A stretch of 64,000 nt of DNA, from assembly GCA_904066235.2 (NCBI GenBank), contig CAJFCV020000006.1, forward strand, positions 2,480,001 through 2,544,000, in the 5' to 3' direction. The notes below the pieces were generated by a model. The model was not told the DNA's origin. It worked only from the letters and a program-made list of their open reading frames with translations, and searched no databases. The stretch is from Bursaphelenchus xylophilus. Taxonomy: Eukaryota > Nematoda > Chromadorea > Rhabditida > Aphelenchoididae. The translations under genes were made by a program, and so were the position numbers. Positions 42,163 through 53,270 of this stretch are shown here, piece after piece (the stretch's first letter is position 1; each line of letters opens with the position of its first letter).

Positions 42163-45100
42163 TCAGGCGGCGTTTTCGATCGGTTTCTTCTGTTTGTGGA
42201 CATCTAGCTCTTCTGGGATTTGCAGAGGGACCATTCGCTTGTAGAAGGCGACCCATAAGAGTAGCGCGAGTCCAAGAACCGCGAGCTCGAAGGTCCATGC
42301 GATTTTAGGCCCATAAATTGTGTATAAGTTGCTGAAAGTAGGTGGATTAGAAGGAATATTGGTGAAATATTACTGTTTATTGATCGCTAAGTTAATGCTA
42401 ATGTTTTATAGACTAGCTAAGCCTTTTTCCAAGGTCAAATTAGCCTGAAATTGTGAGAAAATGGAAAAATCTATGAAAAAGTGGGGCAGTCAGAGAAAAA
42501 CTTCATTTAATGCCTAAGGCGATAAAATATATTATAACTAATGGGCCTCAATCGAAAGCTAAGACCTTACTCTATTATCTAGAAGCAAAAAAGGGGTATT
42601 AAACCATCAAAATTTGAGTGAATTTGCAATATTATTCATCAAAACTCACCTCATGACTATAGGTCCCAACATTCTTCCCAAACTGCCGCTGGCCTGCAGA
42701 TAGCTCTGCTGCCGCGGCTGTCGCCGAGGTCCCAGGACCTTGGAGAACAACGTAGACAGGGTTACCGTCAGCGCATGGATGAAGCATCCCAAAGAAATGA
42801 TAAACGCGACGGCGAAGAGGGTCTCATTGATCGGCGGGGTGGAATCGCACCAGCTGAAACGCTGTTTGGGACATCCCACCGGTTCTTGCGTCAGATTTCC
42901 CGCTTTGAATGCGAGGACATCGGCGGCGGTGTAGGTTTGGAGATGGCCGGAGAGGAAGGGCCAGGGGAATGTCATCAGAGGGTAGAGTAAGAAGCCTCCA
43001 AGGCAGATCATCGCTAGTTTTCGGAATTCAATGCTGAAATTTAAAGTCTGGTGTGTTGGCCGTTGTTGCAACTCTTATTTAGACACTGTTTGAGGGACGT
43101 TTGCTACAGTATCAAAAAGTATCCATTTCTTCCAAAAAAAACTTAATTCACAACCAAAATTCTCAAAAAAATCTTGGAATTTTTTCCCTTCTGACCATGA
43201 TTGTTGTAATGGCCATGATTTTTTGAAAATTTTGGTTGTGAATTAAGTTTTTTGAAGAAATGGATACTTTTTGATACTTTTGTGGATTTCTTCGTGCCTG
43301 CTGTACTGTGGCGGGCCTGATCCATTGGCAAAAAACGTAAAACGTACCATTTTACATCCGGAAAGTACCAAAAATGCAGCAAAATACCTCCCTCTCCAAG
43401 TGAAAAAAAACTCCGATTTCAAAAGCTCTTTTTGTGATTGAAAGGGCGCGCATTTCAAAACGGAGTTTTTATTTATTGTAATGGGAGGTATTTTGCCACA
43501 TTTTTGATACTTCCCGGATGCAAAATTATACGTTTTTTGCCAATGGATCAGAGTAATAGCTGGAAATTTGAAGCCAACTTACAATTTTTCCATTTTGACA
43601 AACACAAACATGAGGTATGTCATCAAAATCAGTACGCCTTGAACGGCATACACCTTGGCCAAATAGCCGACAGCTTCTGCGTTGGTTTTCGAGAACATTA
43701 TCATCAAAAATGTAGCGCCTAATCTGAAAAAAATGCATTTTTAGAAGCATAATCTGAAAAAAAAAATATTTTTTTAACAGGGGAAGTACTCCAAGTGCGA
43801 CGCTCGGATTTTCTTTAAATTTTGCACACACGTCGGGTGTGGACTAACTATCAATTCCTGAAAGTTTTAGCTCGCGCTTTGCGGGCGCCGCCGAGATATC
43901 CAACGATTTTTGCCGCAGAGAGAGCACGCTAAACATGGAGAGCGGTCAGAGAGAAAAACGCTTTTTGGCCATAACTTTGGCAGTTTCGTGCGGAAAAGCT
44001 TGATTTTTTGTAGAAATATTATCTTTTACGGTTGAAATAGGCATAAAACTTTTCGTACCGAAATTCGGCAAAAAGTCCTAAATTTTGGCCGACTTTCGAT
44101 CTAAAAATCTCGGTTGTTTCTGCAAATCGCGAGCTAGGATTCTCGCATATATCTTATCAAAAATCGTTCTAAATTGGTGCCAAGTTTCATGAAAATCTGA
44201 GCGTCGCACTTGGAGTTAGGACGTCCCCTGTAAATTGCTTTTTCTGAAAAAACTTCGTATTTTACAAAAAAAAAAACTCACGCCTCAGCATTGCTGAATG
44301 CAAAAAGTTGACAGAATCGAGTCAAGTAGCACAAGAACACGGCGACTTTGTCGAATTTCGGGACCTTAACCGTGATCTCCGAGTTCCTCCTCATGTTGGC
44401 CAGGCCCGCATAGCGCTCTTCGAAAACAAACGCCAGCATAAACATGCTCAAAACCGTCATCACAGCGCATAACGCCGGTCCCGCCGTGTACATGTTGAGA
44501 CGTATGCCCATGAACAACTCAATTCCCGGGTATTCCAGGTAGTCGAACATCAGCTGCACCACGGGCCCGCTGATAAACCCGATTCCGTAGCCGGTGGAGC
44601 AGATCCCGAAGACCCGTTGTCGGTCCTTTGGCAAGCTCGCTGTGGCGGAATAGGTCCTCGTCATCGACATGACACACTCGCCGCAGCCCGCGAGCACACG
44701 CGCCACCAACATCACATACTTCCAGTGGCCGGGGAACGCCGGAATCGCAATGTAAAGCAGGTTGCTGATCAGGGTTAGCGAAAGACAGGCTTGTGCGGGC
44801 ATGATGATTGAATGCAGAGTCTGAGACCAGTGCCCGATTATTGGGCCGGTCAGGATTTGCGACAGTGAATACGCAGCGATTATGTAGCCGAAGAAGTTTT
44901 CGGTTGCGGTTTTGTCGATCTGAAAGTGGAGAAAATGGTCAATGGAATACCAGTAGGTCATTTACTTTTACTGGACAACCAGCATCAAAGTAAATATGGG
45001 GCGTCGCGACACTTGCGGGCAACCACTTTGCGGCCAGCCGACATTTTTTGATTAGAATTATAATTTCCGTCCCGTAATCTGCGTAGTATGACAGAAATTT

Positions 45101-46431
45101 TACATTGACAACATCCTGGTAGTGATAAGTACACAAATCTATTAAATTTAGCCACTGCTTTCAAAGTTATGGGAGTTTGTTTTCAAAAAAATAGTAAAAT
45201 ATGCCTGGACAAGCTTGGGATTACTGTTCAAGCCTCTTATACACCTTGAAACTTAATCCGCAACATTTAGTCACCAAGCCCATCGTTTGAATTTCCAGTT
45301 GTAAGCAATTTTTAGCTGATTGCATAAAATGTCCGCAGAATCTCCGTGGTGTTTCAAACTGCCCGCAAAGTGGTTGCCGGCAAGTGTAGGCCCCCAATAT
45401 AATAGAAAGTTGAAATAGGGTTGTTAATTTGACCGGATTTTTTTCAGCTTGACGTCATCGTGATGTCAAATTAGCGTCAAATTTCGTCATTTTGGCTACA
45501 TTGAAAATTCTGACTGAGTTTAACGTAGACTATGATAAATACCGTCAATATTGGGCGTAACTGGTTTTACTGTTTTTTCATCGGGCGTTTTACAGAAAAG
45601 GGGAAATTTAGTTCCTGATTTTTTAGTAAAAATGTACAAAAATTTTCCGGAAAAAGTTCAATTTGACATGAGGAACATCGAAAATTGCATTGCCGTCGAG
45701 AAAATGAATCGTGTAGCGGCAAAATCAGATTGCTTTTTACTTCAGCGACAGCGACATTGTGCTCATTATTTTCCCGACAGCCTCTTACACCATTGCAAGC
45801 CAAAAAACGGATTGATTCCGGAACTTGTCGCAATGACTAGCCAAATAGTTCGATCGTCTCTGAATTTCCATATGAAATGTTTGTATGGCACGTTTATGGC
45901 TTTGACGCAAAGCTTTTGGCTAACCGATCCAACTTTTTTGGGTAACCGTTGAGTCAAGTTCCGCAAAGGATCCATATTTTTCGTCTGACAATTTGAGATA
46001 TCAGTCTGTCGGGAAAATAATGATAATGAACCCAATGTCGCTGCGTCAATCGCGTTGCTGAAGTGAAAAGCAATTTGATTTTACCGCGACACAATTCATT
46101 TTCTCGGCGGCGATGCGATTTTCGATGCGACGGAGCGCTCATTATTTTCCCGACAGACTATATCGAAGTTTTAATATTTACTTTAATACTACTAGTACTA
46201 GCGACCGAGTTGTCACGACGCCAGAAACTATGAAAAATGAGGAGAGGCGAATAGTAATCTTCCACTCACCTGTTCAAGAAATGGCCATGCTGGTCCAAAA
46301 TACATAGACATCTGTAGGCCCAAACAACATTCCAAGAAGGCGCCAACAACTATCGATCGCCACGGCGTTAGCTGTAATATGGGTTGAGTGTCTGAGTTTG
46401 CGTCAATGTCTCGTATTCTGTTGAACCCCAT
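42163..46431 (-). CDS. Major facilitator transporter, MFSD8/CLN7-like
   Basis: Multi-span membrane transporter of the major facilitator superfamily, most like the lysosomal MFSD8/CLN7 group. Exons: 46270-46431, 44282-44919, 43583-43723, 42650-43033 and 42163-42331, total 1494 nt, 497 aa plus stop. TM1 is in exon 1 (after TPWRSIVVGAF, ending MYFGPAWPFLEQ). Exon 2 begins with GYIIAAYSLSQILTGPIIGHWS, the MFS TM2-3 loop region. It continues with ARVLAGCGECVMSMTRTYSA and FGICSTGYGIGFISGPVVQ, the pattern of TM4-5. A cytosolic loop (FEERYAGLANMRRNSE) separates the halves. The second half has an extended hydrophilic loop between FPWPFLSG and NETLFAVAF with four Cys-containing or glycosylatable positions (NLT, NET). 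The C-terminal helix ends in KKPIENAA. Substrate unknown. Intron 2 is largely one R1 copy and intron 1 holds R3 and R5 copies. Confidence 0.87.
43105..43552. repeat. Foldback of the AAGTATC segment next to an R2 MITE
   Basis: 43108-43165 pairs with 43215-43285 (CAAAAAGTATCCATTTCTTC against GAAGAAATGGATACTTTTTG; AATTCACAACCAAAATT inverse). R2 at about 43310-43552 follows; its left TIR has CGTAAAACGTAC, a 7-bp duplication of the normal CGTAC. In intron 3 of the MFS gene. Confidence 0.65.
43778..44232 (+). mobile_element. R1 element, full-length copy
   Basis: AACAGGGGAAGTACTCCAAG to GTCGCACTTGGAGTTAGGACGTCCCCTGTAA, 455 bp, filling intron 2 of the MFS gene and ending about 50 bp from the next exon. 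One of the best-preserved copies and a good family reference. Confidence 0.85.
44995..45400. repeat. Inverted repeat, intron 1 of MFS gene
   Basis: ACTTGCGGGCAACCACTTTG at about 45011 is mirrored by CAAAGTGGTTGCCGGCAAGT at about 45366. GAAATTTTACATTGAC-type inner sequence does not pair clearly. Possibly a degraded foldback. Confidence 0.45.
45680..46215. mobile_element. R5 and R3 elements interleaved, intron 1 of MFS gene
   Basis: An R3 right end (CATTATTTTCCCGACAG type) at 45767-45782 is followed by R5 sequence (45785-45990: ATTGATTCCGGAACTTGTCG, GACTAGCC, GGATCCATATTTTTCG). A whole R3 copy (46003-46160, TCAGTCTGTCGGGAAAATAA to CCCGACAGACTA) is next. R5 end sequence resumes at 46165-46215 (TACTTTAATACT, GAGTTGTCACGACG). 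The order indicates R3 inserted into an existing R5. Confidence 0.6.
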
Positions 46432-47084
46432 TTTGAATATTGATTAGTAATTATAATAGTAATCACCAGAAATTTTAGCTAGTTTGTTGCGCAATATGAT
46501 GAGATTTAAAGAATCGTATCGATTTTTGTAGTAAGAACTCTCCGAGAATAACTTTTTTTGATAAGAAATAATTAATAGACCAATTACCGGTCTATTTATA
46601 CAGGGTAAATACGAGTGTAACCCACGTTACACCCTCCGCAAAAAACGTGAATCCCGCTGTAACACGGTATACGAACAACATCTCCATGCCGGTTGCGCTA
46701 TTTATAACGCGGATCAAAGTCCCCCCAACGAATGAGAACGCCTCCCGCGAAGACGCCGCTCTTCCCCCCACCGTATGGGGTGGGGTCAGACGTGAGCAAG
46801 ATGGATGGGAACGTTCATTGAGTTTCAATGCACTGAATAGGGCCCGAAATTATTACAGCCGGCTTTAGTGGGCTTCTCGATGGAAGACGGTGAAAAGTTT
46901 TGGTGTTTTCGTCAGAATGACGGGGACAAAGGTCAAATTCTGAGGAAGATGACAACAAATTGGAGCCGTCCGCATATCAAGTGTAAGATGAAAGACTCCT
47001 CAAAGACTGTTTTTGATTAATTTGATCAAAAATCAACCAAAGAACTTTTGAAAATTGCGAAAAAAGACAAAAAAATGGGACATT
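46432..47084. other. Upstream region of the MFS gene, no further gene recognised
   Basis: 5' flank of the minus-strand transporter. Contains a short GC-richer patch, CCCACCGTATGGGGTGGGGTC, near 46760 with local inverted complementarity. No conserved frame. Confidence 0.4.
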
Positions 47085-47156
47085 TGGAGGTAAGGGGGTT
47101 TGAACCCCTGACTTCCCGCATGCGAAGCGGGCGCTCTACCACTGAGCTATACCCCC
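47085..47156 (-). tRNA. tRNA-Ala (anticodon CGC)
   Basis: 72 nt on the minus strand. Acceptor stem GGGGGTA / TACCTCC (one G-T pair) with discriminator A. D-arm AGCTCAGTGGTAGAGC. Anticodon stem CCCGC / GCGGG enclosing loop TTCGCAT, anticodon CGC, reading Ala codon GCG. T-arm AGGGGTTCAAACCCCCT. All stems pair and both Pol III boxes are intact, so it looks functional, unlike the tRNA-like units in R4. No intron, and no encoded CCA, as expected in eukaryotes. Confidence 0.95.
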
Positions 47157-47492
47157 ACGGTTTTTGAAAGGAAACGAAATGCGCTACGAGAGAGAAATTG
47201 GGACGAACACTTGGGAAGATGGGTAAAACTGCGCAAATTTTGAATTTTTTTGTAAAATACGGAGGAAATAAACGTCTGTAAAATCTTTGTACAACGAATG
47301 GAGAGAAACCGATCAAATTATTTGTTATAAAAATGTGCGTCGTTGTACAGGGTCTAAAATCGGTATATTCGGTCGAAAGTCGACGCTTGAGACCTTTGAA
47401 AATGTTTGTTATACGGAGCTTTCGTTGTACAAAAGTTTTTTATGCACAAGTTGCACTGTATTTAGCCCCAAATTTCCCGTTTTTGAACTTAC

Positions 47493-48330
47493 TTCGACTC
47501 GAATTTGCTTTTTCTCCCTTGGCATCAAGCTGCACATCAAGTATTTGAAATCGTCCAGGATCAACATGGCTGAAATTGTGTTGTCATTGAGTATGATAAT
47601 CAAAGTCAAAAAATTTGGAAAATCCACGGCCTCGTTTCTAATTTCTACCGTGATTGGAAGTCTTCTGACCCATTGAGGAATATATGATAGTGGGCATCAA
47701 ATGTTCACGTTTTACAGTTTTACCCGGGGATCAAATTGTATCCAATTTAAAGGGGGTATCGAGCGATGTTTATAGACGAGAGACTACAAACAATGAAGAG
47801 ATCAGACGATGAAAAGAAAGTTCCTTGCGAGCGTTGTACTTACTAAAAAATGTCAAGGGCTTTTTCAAAATTTTTCAATTTACAGTAGAACCCTTGTATA
47901 GCAAACTCCCATACAACAAAACCCGTCTATAACCACCAATTTCTGACTCCGCAAGGGTCAGTTTTATATGATAAAGTGAACCTCCAACAACGAAATTGCT
48001 CTGATATACTAATGCTATCAGTCTGTCGGGAAAATAATGAGCACTCTGTCGCTTCGATAATCGCATCGCCGTGGAGAAAATGAATTGTATCGCGACAAAA
48101 TCAAATCGCTTTTCAGTTCAGTGATATGGTCATGGCGGTCCTCATTATTTTTCCGGCAGACTGGCATCTTTAACCAATGAATTTTTCCGTCGTCCATTGC
48201 AACTAAGTACACCTTACTATCAGAATCGTATGAATTCCAAGATAAAAAATAACGAGAGCAATGACTTTCAATTAGCTTGAAGCTAATTGAAAGGGCACCT
48301 GATTTGAAATTTGTGGTAATCATAGACATA
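47493..48330 (-). pseudogene. Orphan open exons, possible gene fragment
   Basis: Two minus-strand stretches look coding but match nothing I recognise. 48165-48330 reads ...SISFKLIESHCSRYFLSWN, SKVYLVAMDDGKIHWLKM. 47493-47680 reads PQWVRRLPITVEIRNEAVDF...ILDDFKYLMCSLMPREKK and ends at a good donor (GAA followed by GTAAGTTC). An R3 element (48018-48163) and a GTTATA-type repeat separate them. No start, no shared splice phase and no stop could be established. It could be a decayed gene or chance. Confidence 0.25.
48018..48163. mobile_element. R3 MITE
   Basis: TCAGTCTGTCGGGAAAATAA to ATTATTTTTCCGGCAGACTG. The internal GCATCGCCGTGGAGAAAATGAATTG region is shared with copies at 46003 and 57780. Confidence 0.75.
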
Positions 48331-48412
48331 TCAAGGCTAAAGCGGCAAGTTCTTTGACCCTACCACTGAAAAATGGTAGGTTATAGCATCACGCCTACAG
48401 GCCTTGCTCATG

Positions 48413-49285
48413 TCAAGACTAGGTTTTTGATTGCAATTTTTTTTCAAAATTTCCATTCGATGGAAGAGGTGGGCTTTCATCAGCCTGACCTGTCACCGGT
48501 CGTTGTTGCAACCTCATAAAAAATGGCCTAAAAAATTGAAAAGATGATGTATTGTGCGAACCGTGGGAGTTTGTGAATCTTTTTACGAATCATGCGGTAT
48601 TTTGTCCTAGAAAAGTTACAGTAATATCACAATAGCATCTGTCATGAGTCAAGAAAAACACACTCGGTGGCTCACAATTTCGCAATGACCCTAACTTATT
48701 AAATTCAGCAGGAATGTGCAGCCAACATTACAGCAGACCCCGAAAATTTACACTAGTTTAATGTACACTTTTCTGCAACTTTTGTGGTTGATTTATTTGT
48801 CGATGAAAAGGGAGCGTCATTTGATACTCGAAAAACGGAGGGCGTCAATGTAAATGTTACAATTAGAAATTGCATAACAGTACCAAGGTTAAAATGTTTT
48901 CTTCCAAAAAAATAATTTTTGCCAATTTTGAAGATCATCGCCAATACTACTCCGTTCGCAAAGTCGCTGGAGTCATTTTATCGGCATGCACTGCAAGAAA
49001 ACAACAGCTCACTTTGCACTATCCAAATTTCATGCTTTTTGCACCGTGCAATAGGTTTTTTTGGGCTGTCGCTTACACCCAAATAGCTTTGTTTCCAGCG
49101 GAGTTTTAAATCCCAAACCGAATGGTGTGTTGGTTCGGGAAGAAAGACTGCTAGACTTTTGATTGCAAAATTCTTCAAAATTTCCCGTCGATGGAAGAGG
49201 TGGGCTTTCATCAGCCTGACCTGTCATCGGTCGTTGTTTCAACGGCATAAAAAATGGCCTAGAAAAGTTCAAAAATGATTTATTT
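48413..49285. repeat. Direct repeat pair about 730 bp apart
   Basis: 48413-48560 and 49140-49285 share TTTTGATTGCAA, CGATGGAAGAGGTGGGCTTT, CATCAGCCTGACCTGTCA, CGGTCGTTGTT and AAAAAATGGCCTA. About 85% identical by eye. The first exists without obvious TIRs, so this is a dispersed repeat of unknown type or a local duplication. Confidence 0.65.
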
Positions 49286-49299
49286 TGTAAACTCCCTCA

Positions 49300-49480
49300 A
49301 ATGGCTGCGCCGCTCTGCGCATTACACCTCCTCTCTCGGCCGCAAAGATTGTTGAATATCTCAGCCACCCCTGCAGAGCGCGAGCTTAAATTTGCATGGA
49401 TTGGAATGCGGCATATGCCCAAGATTTATGCCAAATTTAAAGCAAATGTAAACGTCGCACTTGTCATACTACTCTTGTAA
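49300..49480 (-). mobile_element. R1 element, partial
   Basis: Contains CTCTCGGCCGCAAAGATTG, TTGAATATCTCAGCC, GCGCGAGCTTAAA and ends AACGTCGCACTTG. Only the terminal half of the family is present. Confidence 0.6.
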
Positions 49481-49640
49481 GTGAAGCATTCACTCTTCCC
49501 TCCTTCTCTCCAAGAAAGAAGCTCTTGGCTCTCTCCTGGGAGGAACGCTGTTTTCAAATTGAAGAAGGAGTTGTTTGGCGGTATTCTGAATGCTTCCTGG
49601 ATACAGTCAGAAGCGTTGTATCTTGTCTTACGCTGTTTAA

Positions 49641-49957
49641 TCAGTCTGTCGGGAAAATAATGAGCAAATGTCGCTGTGCCAATCGCGTCACTGAAATGAA
49701 AAGCATTTTGATTTTTCCACGACACAATTCATTTTATCAGTCTGTCGCGAAAATAACGGCGGATCGTCGCATCAAAATGTCTCGCCTCGCCGCTATCGCG
49801 CACCAAATCCCAAGTCGCGGCTTGCAGTCGCAGGGCGATGATGGGCGATTCCGAGGCGCGACGATCCGCCGTTATTTTCCCGACAAACCGATAGCCGTAT
49901 GATGATGCGGTTTTTGATGTGTCAGAGTGCTCATTATTTTCTGGGCAGACTGATATC
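49641..49957. mobile_element. R3 MITE inserted into another R3 MITE
   Basis: Outer copy: left half 49641-49737, right half 49893-49957 (CTCATTATTTTCTGGGCAGACTGA). Inner copy 49738-49892 (TCAGTCTGTCGCGAAAATAA to TTATTTTCCCGACAAACCGA) with TA on both sides. The inner copy has a GC-rich GCGATGATGGGCGATTCCGAG core, also present in 53066-53161 and, inverted, in 53271-53413. Confidence 0.72.
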
Positions 49958-51186
49958 CGTTTTGTTGCAAATATCCCTCTCTTAACACCCATATCGTTCT
50001 CTGGATTGAAAAAAAAGATGTTTGAACGCTAATCAAAACATCACAAACCTATAAATCGCCGCTTTCCCATGTTTTTTATACTACGAGTTTACAACTTGAC
50101 CGCCAATACGAAGAAGCGTTTCGATAAACAACTTTTTGTCTACGTTCACAATAAATTTTATGGTGGTTGCAGGCTTCCGATTGAGGCATTAAAAACTCTT
50201 GGATTTATGTGTTTACTGACAACCAGAGAACGGTAAAAATTATGGGTTTCAAACAGTCAAAAAACAAAAAATATTGGGCAACTTTAAAGAGCAATCAAGG
50301 AGTTTTAACAAAGTGAAAAATGTTTCGTTGAAAGACGTGATTGCACTCAGAACGCACCAGAAACAGATAAATGAAAGGAAGATTTATTGTGCAGTGTAAA
50401 TTGAACTCTGCGGAATTCGGAAATGTAAATAATGATGATAATTGCAAGGGAGAAAAGCAAAATTTTGATTTGCAACACAGAGTCGAGCGCGGTGTCTCAA
50501 CCGCGCTTGACTCGGGGAGAAAGGGGTGAGAAGGTGAGCACTTTGTCGCATCAAAAAATCGCATCGCTGCGAAGAAAATTAATTGTGCCGCAGCGAAATC
50601 AAATTGTTTCTCACTTCATCGACGTGATTGGCTTAGCGAGATTGTGATCACTGCTTCCCGGACAGACTTGCTATATTCTGGCATAACAAAATTTAGCGGC
50701 GCTTTAGTAGTCAGAGTCAGTCAAACCCCCTATGTTTTAGATAAAGCACCCCAAGGTTTTAGATCAAGCCCCCAACGATTTAGACCAAACCGTTGTCCAA
50801 AGCCCGTTACAACATTCCTTCTCATCAAGCTTTCATTGAAGGCTTCTGGGTTAAGATAACATGTGGGGGTTTGTACTGGGTCATGGGGGTCTGGACTGGA
50901 CTGGGGGTTTGTACTACCCTTGCCCCAAATTAGCCAACCTAACGCTCGCAAAAAATTAAAAGGCTATGAAACCCACTTTTAATCCAGCTCACCCTAAAAT
51001 TGTACTAGGTCGTCGAGAAAGTTCGTTCGTTTTTTCATTGCTTTGTTTTACAAGGATTGTTTGTTCTTGGGCAAAAGGAATATATTTATTTGATACAGCC
51101 AATACTACAATTTTGAATCCCAGTAAGATCAGTTTCCCGGCCGGACCAAACATGACGATCCGGCCTGCCGAAGGTGGCTTTGCGGA
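49958..51186. other. Region without recognisable genes
   Basis: Contains a short internal repetition at 50730-50800 (GTTTTAGATAAAGCACCCCAAGG / TTTTAGATCAAGCCCCCAACG, read in part) and partial R3-like words (CGCATCGCTGCGAAGAAAAT at 50560). No conserved frame. Confidence 0.35.
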
Positions 51187-51342
51187 ATGACAGCAGCTAC
51201 GGCAAAGTTAAAAAAAATCGTCTTCGTGGTGATTGCCTGCCTAATCTTGACGAGTCAAATCGACCGGTCAGATTCTATAAATAACGTCCCGATTGGTAAA
51301 GTTACAATTTCCCTGCAAAAACCACCACTTTCAACTGTGTAA
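51187..51342 (+). CDS. Possible small secreted peptide, 51 aa
   Basis: ATG 51187 to TAA 51340-51342. The start reads MTAATAKLKKIVFVVIACLI, followed by LTSQIDRSDS: a basic n-region, a hydrophobic core of about 12 residues and a plausible cleavage site, as in a signal peptide. The mature part (about 26 residues) has no Cys and no KR/GKR processing site, so it is not an obvious neuropeptide. The stretch lies outside the repeat copies. No upstream acceptor or promoter was identified and the ORF is short enough to be chance. Confidence 0.3.
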   Translation: MTAATAKLKKIVFVVIACLILTSQIDRSDSINNVPIGKVTISLQKPPLSTV

Positions 51343-51527
51343 ACTGAAATTCCCATTCGCGTTTTTGTCAGTTTGCACCCAAGGTTTATGTTAACAAAAA
51401 ACTGATTAGTATCAAACAATTTTAAACTAATTTTGTAGTTGAACACATCATAAGAAATCAGCCAAGTGATCAATCCACTTTCGTTTTGAGAATGAGATCA
51501 CAGCAGACTTTGTGGCGTTGTTCAAAA

Positions 51528-52090
51528 AAGTGCGACGCTCAGGGGGTTTTTTTTTTTGAATATTGCACACACAATTGGTCAGATAATTCTTGGAAATTTT
51601 GGTGTGGGCTTCGCAAGGCAGTCGAGTTATTCAACGAGAGAAAACTCCAATTGCGGAAAGCGGTTAGAGAGAAAAATTGACTATTTTTGGCGGTATCTTT
51701 GCGAAGTTCGTGCATTAGAAATTAATTTTTCACTGAACCTTTTGGAAAAGTAATCCGGAGAAATTTCCTGCATCAAGCCGCAAAAAAGTTTGAATTATTT
51801 TCACTGACTTTCGAACAAGAACCGTAACAAGAGAAGTACCATAAGTACGACTGCACACACTCAGGGTATAGGAGACATATCAGTTCCTGAAAATTTTAGC
51901 TTGCGTTTTTCAAGGACGGCTGAGATATTTAACGATCTAGAGTACGCCAAACACGGGCAGTTTTGTGGCTAATTTCGAACCTAAAAATCTCGGTCGTTTC
52001 TGCAAAATGCGGGCTAGGGATCTCGCTATGTCTTGAAACGACTTTGACCATAATTTGTGTCAAATTTTCGTCAAGATCTCAGCTGTTCAA
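51528..52090. mobile_element. R1 element fragments
   Basis: 51528-51720 (AAGTGCGACGCTCAG, GTTAGAGAGAAAAATTGAC, GGTATCTTTGCGAAGTTCG) and 51824-52090 (AACAAGAGAAGTACCATAAG to GTCAAGATCTCAGC). Both are diverged and internally deleted. Confidence 0.55.
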
Positions 52091-52305
52091 GCACCGATTC
52101 CTTGAGTTTTTAATCTTTGTATTGCTTCACGAATATACGGAATGCTGGTCACTTGATCTTCAAGCAACATTGCAAACGTTCTACTCCCATGATACTGGAT
52201 CATATGGCTTCGGAAATTTCGCAGTTGCAAGGTCATTCCCACGTCCTTGGAGACGCTTAAAAGAAGGCTCAAGCAGACTAAGGTCAATGCGTTGTCTTTA
52301 ACACC
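52090..52305 (-). pseudogene. Orphan open exon, unrecognised
   Basis: Minus-strand frame from about 52305 to a TGA near 52087. It contains LTLVCLSLLLSVSKDVGMTL then QLRNFRSHMIQYHGSRTFAM and ends IREAIQRLKTQGIGA. Composition is protein-like, with a hydrophobic first part. No splice acceptor or family could be assigned. It directly abuts an R1 fragment, which may supply the stop codon. Confidence 0.25.
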
Positions 52306-52739
52306 AGAATTTTTAAATGTAACAGATCACAATACAATTAATAATAACAAATTTCTAAAATACCCTAGGCATACAAAAAAAATGTACAATTTCATTTACA
52401 GTGGTACACTATTTTACCAGCAAAAAAACTTGCTCCGAAAATAAACATTTTGTTTGCGAAAAACCCTCGTCAAACTACCTGGTTTTTATGAGTTATTGTT
52501 ACAACATTCAGTGTTCATTCAACTAATTTTTCATTCAAATCGAGACGTTTTTTAAGCTCGTCACTTGTCGCTACTGATTAATTTCTCAACTCGTCAACTA
52601 AATCATCCACTCCCCGGGTTCATTCGTGCACCGGGAAAATTGTGACCAATGTTCGCTTTACAAGGCACGAAATTGAAATTGAACCTTAAAAGGCGCGGTT
52701 TTTAAACCTGTAGAGAGATACGAGGAAGAGGAGGTATAA

Positions 52740-53030
52740 GGTGATCAAGATTTACAAGGCAAAGGTTAGAATTTAATCTCCAAAAATTTTACCTCACAAC
52801 TGTTCTCACATGACGGGAAAATTCGGAGAGCGACCAGAAGATACATCCTTTTTTTGGCCATGCCTCATACATAGATAGATAACTCATAAGCAAAATTTCA
52901 AATTTTGGCCAATTTGTGATCTAAAAATCTCGGTCATTTCTGCAAAGCGCGAACTAGGAAGCCTATACGTGTTCACAAAAACTAACCGAAATTTAAAAGA
53001 TAGCTTCATTAAAATAAGTATAGCAGTCAT
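52740..53030. mobile_element. R1 element, degraded
   Basis: GAGAGCGACCAGAAG, TTTTTTGGCCATGCC, ATCTAAAAATCTCGGTC and TTTCTGCAAAGCGCGAAC occur in R1 order. The ends are lost. Confidence 0.5.
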
Positions 53031-53065
53031 ATGGAAAGTCTCCAGGCATTTTTTCTGTCACTACA

Positions 53066-53161
53066 GTCTGTCAGGAAAATAATGTGGATCTCCAGTCGCG
53101 TGCCGTCGAAAGCGATGATGGGCAATTCTAAGGCGCCACATAATTTTCCCGACAGACTGAT
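53066..53161. mobile_element. R3 MITE, short copy
   Basis: CAGTCTGTCAGGAAAATAATG to CATAATTTTCCCGACAGACTGA (read as ends), 96 bp, followed by TA. The core has GCGATGATGGGCAATTC. Confidence 0.7.
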
Positions 53162-53270
53162 AAAGCGTGCACACAAAACTTGAACCGATTCTGCCTATCC
53201 TCCAGGGGGTCACATGGCCAATGTTGGGCATAGGTCGTCTTTGTAGTACATATATGTAGTATTACATATC

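Noticed and set aside
42740..42990. Plus-strand frames of 64-71 codons
   Set aside because: Antisense shadows of the MFS transporter exon 42650-43033.
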